DNA of 5,662 nucleotides, taken from contig CAMPGL010000137.1 in NCBI GenBank assembly GCA_946885435.1, forward strand, positions 1 through 5,662. The letters are read 5' to 3'. The position numbers and the translations under genes were made by a program. Positions 5,030 to 5,662 of the stretch are shown piece by piece. This stretch comes from an uncultured Brevundimonas sp. (GTDB lineage: Bacteria; Pseudomonadota; Alphaproteobacteria; Caulobacterales; Caulobacteraceae). The notes beneath the pieces are model-generated. The model ran no database searches and was not told the DNA's origin. It saw nothing but the letters and a program-made list of their open reading frames with translations. Each line of letters starts with the position of its first letter. The stretch's first letter is position 1.

Positions 5030-5662
5030 ATGAGAGCCGCCCTTCTCGCCGCCTGCACCGTACTGGCGCTCGCCGCCTGCCAGCGCCGCGAGGAGGCCCC
5101 GCCCCCGACCGCGCCCGAGGCCCAGCCCAAGGCCGAGGTCACGCCCGCCGACCAGGCCGCGCCCCTGACCTATGCGCGCGACACGGAGTACGCCGAGGTC
5201 AGCCTGACCCTGCCGCAGGGGATCGCCCGGTATCGCGACCTGCACGCCAGCCTCTACGGCGACGCGGTCGCCAACCTTCGGGAGTTCCTCGACGGCGCCC
5301 AGGCGGACCGGACCGAATACGGCGGCGACCAGGGCCTGCCCCCCTATAACCGCACCGTCGACTGGCGCGTGGCCGCCGAGACCGGCAAGCTGTTCAGCCT
5401 GGCCGCCCAGACGTCCGAATACACCGGCGGAGCGCACGGCATGACCACCTTCACCGCCCTGCTTTGGGACAAGGCGCTGGATCGCCGCATCGCGGCCGCG
5501 TCCCTGTTCCGGCGCGGCGCCGACATGGCCGTGCTGGACCGGGCCCTGTGCGACGCCATCAACGCCGCCCGCGCAGCGCGCACCGGCGAGCCGTCCAATC
5601 TGACGCTGGGCGGCGAGGATCAGATGTGGTCCTGCCCGCGGGCCATGGAGACGACCTTCGCG
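5030..5662 (+). CDS. Lipoprotein with DUF4163/DUF3298-type domain, 3' end missing
   Basis: The frame is open from the ATG at 5030 to the window edge (211 codons, no stop). Residues 1-16 are a signal peptide ending in the lipobox L14-A-A-C17, so the mature protein should be lipidated on Cys17 and exported to the periplasmic face of a membrane. Residues 18-46 are a proline/alanine/acidic linker. The following region resembles the DUF4163/DUF3298 (PdaC/RsiV-like) architecture: Y54-A-E-V-S-L-T-L-P, then a long helix, then S129-E-Y-T-G-G-A-H-G-M-T-T-F-T. The Y-T-G-G-A-H-G motif is characteristic of DUF3298. Related domains occur in the lysozyme-sensing anti-sigma RsiV and in PdaC, but most proteobacterial lipoproteins of this type have no known function. 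GGAG (5020-5023), inside the end of ubiA, sits 6 nt before the ATG; only 2 bp separate the ubiA stop and this start, so translation is probably coupled. Confidence 0.85.
   Translation, partial: MRAALLAACTVLALAACQRREEAPPPTAPEAQPKAEVTPADQAAPLTYARDTEYAEVSLTLPQGIARYRDLHASLYGDAVANLREFLDGAQADRTEYGGDQGLPPYNRTVDWRVAAETGKLFSLAAQTSEYTGGAHGMTTFTALLWDKALDRRIAAASLFRRGADMAVLDRALCDAINAARAARTGEPSNLTLGGEDQMWSCPRAMETTFA

Noticed and set aside
4883..5598. Minus-strand open frames opposite ubiA's end and the lipoprotein
   Set aside because: They lie opposite a gene with a clear signal peptide, lipobox and DUF3298 motif; no motifs of their own.
1..5662. CRISPR arrays, tRNA/rRNA genes, insertion sequences, integrases, toxin-antitoxin or phage-defence genes
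   Set aside because: Nothing on either strand supports any of these; nearly all bases belong to recognised genes.

Overview
The window is GC-rich DNA with almost exclusively G/C-ending codons, tightly packed genes and no mobile DNA. Together with promoter-like elements close to the Caulobacter housekeeping consensus and a plant/alphaproteobacterial-type glutamate-cysteine ligase, this points to an alphaproteobacterial chromosome. Caulobacterales (Caulobacter, Brevundimonas, Phenylobacterium) is the best guess; this is inference, as no marker gene here fixes the genus.

Layout. (1) Bases 1-64, minus strand: the first 21 codons of a DUF72 (YecE-like) protein. (2) Bases 136-578, plus strand: two unrecognised small proteins (62 and 77 residues), each with a charged N-terminal part and one C-terminal membrane helix. 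They end 3 bp from the stop of the convergent gshA, and a perfect hairpin covers both stop codons. (3) Bases 582-2715, minus strand: rsmE (16S rRNA m3U1498 methyltransferase) followed by gshA (glutamate-cysteine ligase), probably one transcript. (4) Bases 2716-2789: a 74-bp divergent intergenic region with candidate back-to-back promoters, both placed to give leaderless or nearly leaderless mRNAs. (5) Bases 2790-5662, plus strand: a probable operon of a YcaQ-like HTH_42 DNA glycosylase, ubiA (4-hydroxybenzoate polyprenyltransferase) and a lipoprotein with DUF4163/DUF3298-type features, cut by the window end.

How the genes fit together. ubiA beside a divergent rsmE-gshA pair resembles an arrangement I recall from other Alphaproteobacteria. 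The YcaQ-like gene sits between the two halves. Glutathione synthesis and an interstrand-crosslink glycosylase both deal with electrophile damage, so a functional link is possible but unproven.

The most unusual signal is inside ubiA. Codons 54-221 use A/T-ending codons about four to nine times as often as the two ends of the gene, and carry an extra stretch of about 30 residues relative to E. coli UbiA. This looks like intragenic recombination or a lineage-specific insertion. I found no CRISPR array, tRNA, rRNA, insertion sequence, phage gene or defence system, and no undescribed multi-gene system.
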